Part shown: one piece after another, positions 63,172 through 64,000 of the stretch | How positions within the stretch are numbered: position 1 is the stretch's first letter | Layout of the letters: the number at the start of each line of letters is the position of its first letter | NCBI RefSeq assembly: GCF_003668045.3 | Contig: NC_048595.1 | Coordinates: 415,936,730 to 416,000,729, forward strand | Source of the DNA: Cricetulus griseus | Lineage: Eukaryota > Chordata > Mammalia > Rodentia > Cricetidae | DNA: 64,000 nt | Direction of reading: 5' to 3' | The notes under the pieces: model-generated | What the model saw: the letters and a program-made list of their open reading frames with translations, nothing else | The model's database searches: none | What the model was told of the DNA's origin: nothing | Position numbers and translations under genes: made by a program

Positions 63172-64000
63172 ATTTATTTTAAGAAATGACATTGGCCCAA
63201 TGAGAGGAGAACTATTCTATGTAATTTCAAACCATTCTTGTTTAGGGATCTTAGGAAGCTATGAAAGTCTTTGTAAAATGAAGATAATATTTACTGGTTT
63301 TGTCTACTTTGAATTTGGTTTTCCTGGTTCTTCTATGGTACTGCATACACTGAATTTGTGGAGATGTCACTGGCATTCATCTCTGCATTTGTGTTTTGCA
63401 TTTGTATTCATCTAGTTCTGCCTGTGCTTCTCTGTGCTCGTCACTGGGGAAGGGAGGAATTTGTGTGTCTGATGTTGTTTCAGAATATTTTGAAGTATTT
63501 AGCATAAATCAACCATTTTATTAGTTTTGCCTGCTGTATCTCATTCTATTGGCCTGTATAGAATCATCAGTGTTGGAATCTTGATTTCATTCCCCCCAGT
63601 ATCTAACACAGTGTTTGGGGAAATGATAGAGTGAGAACTTGTCTTATGGAAATTTAAGTAGATCTTCACCCTGTGCCATGCAATGGGTGCTGCAAGAGAC
63701 AGACTTTAAGGGTCTGAGAGGTTTCTAATGAAATATTGGGAAGAATTACTGAGAAGGGCAGTTGGGAGGGGCAAATTTATTCTATTCTCTGCTCTATAAT
63801 GGCCTACTTGTTCTAAGCATATAGAAATGTTTGCTTTTTGGCCAATCTTATGGTATACATTAGTGGACTGGTGGATTCCTGTTTTGTTGCAATTGACTTT
63901 CTTCATAGCACCCCCTCTTAAGCTGTCATTGAAACAAAACAAAACAACCCTACAGTCTAAAATAATGTCAATACACATCACAGCTCTGGTTCTTTTTGTT
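63172..64000. other. Unique DNA, nothing recognised
   Basis: Noncoding to the window end. Short frames on both strands show no motif. Confidence 0.4.

Overview
The window looks like gene-poor, AT-rich nuclear DNA from a myomorph rodent, most likely a cricetid (hamster, vole or deer-mouse group) rather than Mus or Rattus. This rests on rodent-specific SINEs (B1, B2, B3, B4), rodent L1 3' ends, a B1 copy with the variant wording common in cricetids (50973-51144), and a solo LTR resembling the mys-type LTRs of cricetids (2193-2596). The genus is inferred from repeats only.

I found no protein-coding exon, tRNA, rRNA, snRNA or other functional RNA gene, and no CpG island, CRISPR array or prokaryotic feature. 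The long open frames are either translated microsatellites or short frames in AT-rich DNA with no family motif. The one recognisable coding relic is the C-terminal part of a dead L1 ORF2 (58460-59325, minus). The window is therefore either intergenic or inside a large intron.

Layout. 1-12 kb is mostly unique AT-rich DNA with the solo LTR (2193-2596) and an old interspersed repeat (4533-4850). 12-24 kb holds scattered old elements: a minus B1/B4-type SINE (12810-12944), a 58-bp tandem duplication (14338-14453), MIR relics (16555-16745, 22815-22890, 23595-23800), a MER20-like hAT relic (18221-18400), and then a (TC)n tract and a B2 (23938-24162). 24-33 kb holds a three-part microsatellite (26425-26553), B4-type SINEs, a 54-bp mini-SINE with clear target-site duplications, and an L1 3' UTR block with an embedded TC/TG microsatellite (32190-33095). 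35.7-42 kb and 44.4-49 kb are the longest stretches without a recognised repeat, and contain candidate palindromic binding motifs. 42.6-44.4 kb carries two L1 3' UTR blocks side by side. 50.7-51.2 kb has a B2/B3 and a B1 back to back. 56.4-59.3 kb holds two L1 insertions in series, the younger placed at the 3' edge of the older. 60-62.4 kb has B3 SINEs, another L1 3' UTR piece and the end of an old interspersed repeat.

Every L1-like block I could orient lies on the minus strand. L1 copies inside introns tend to be antisense to the host gene, so if this is an intron the host gene is more likely on the plus strand. I found no previously undescribed biological system. The best observations are small-scale insertion histories and duplications.
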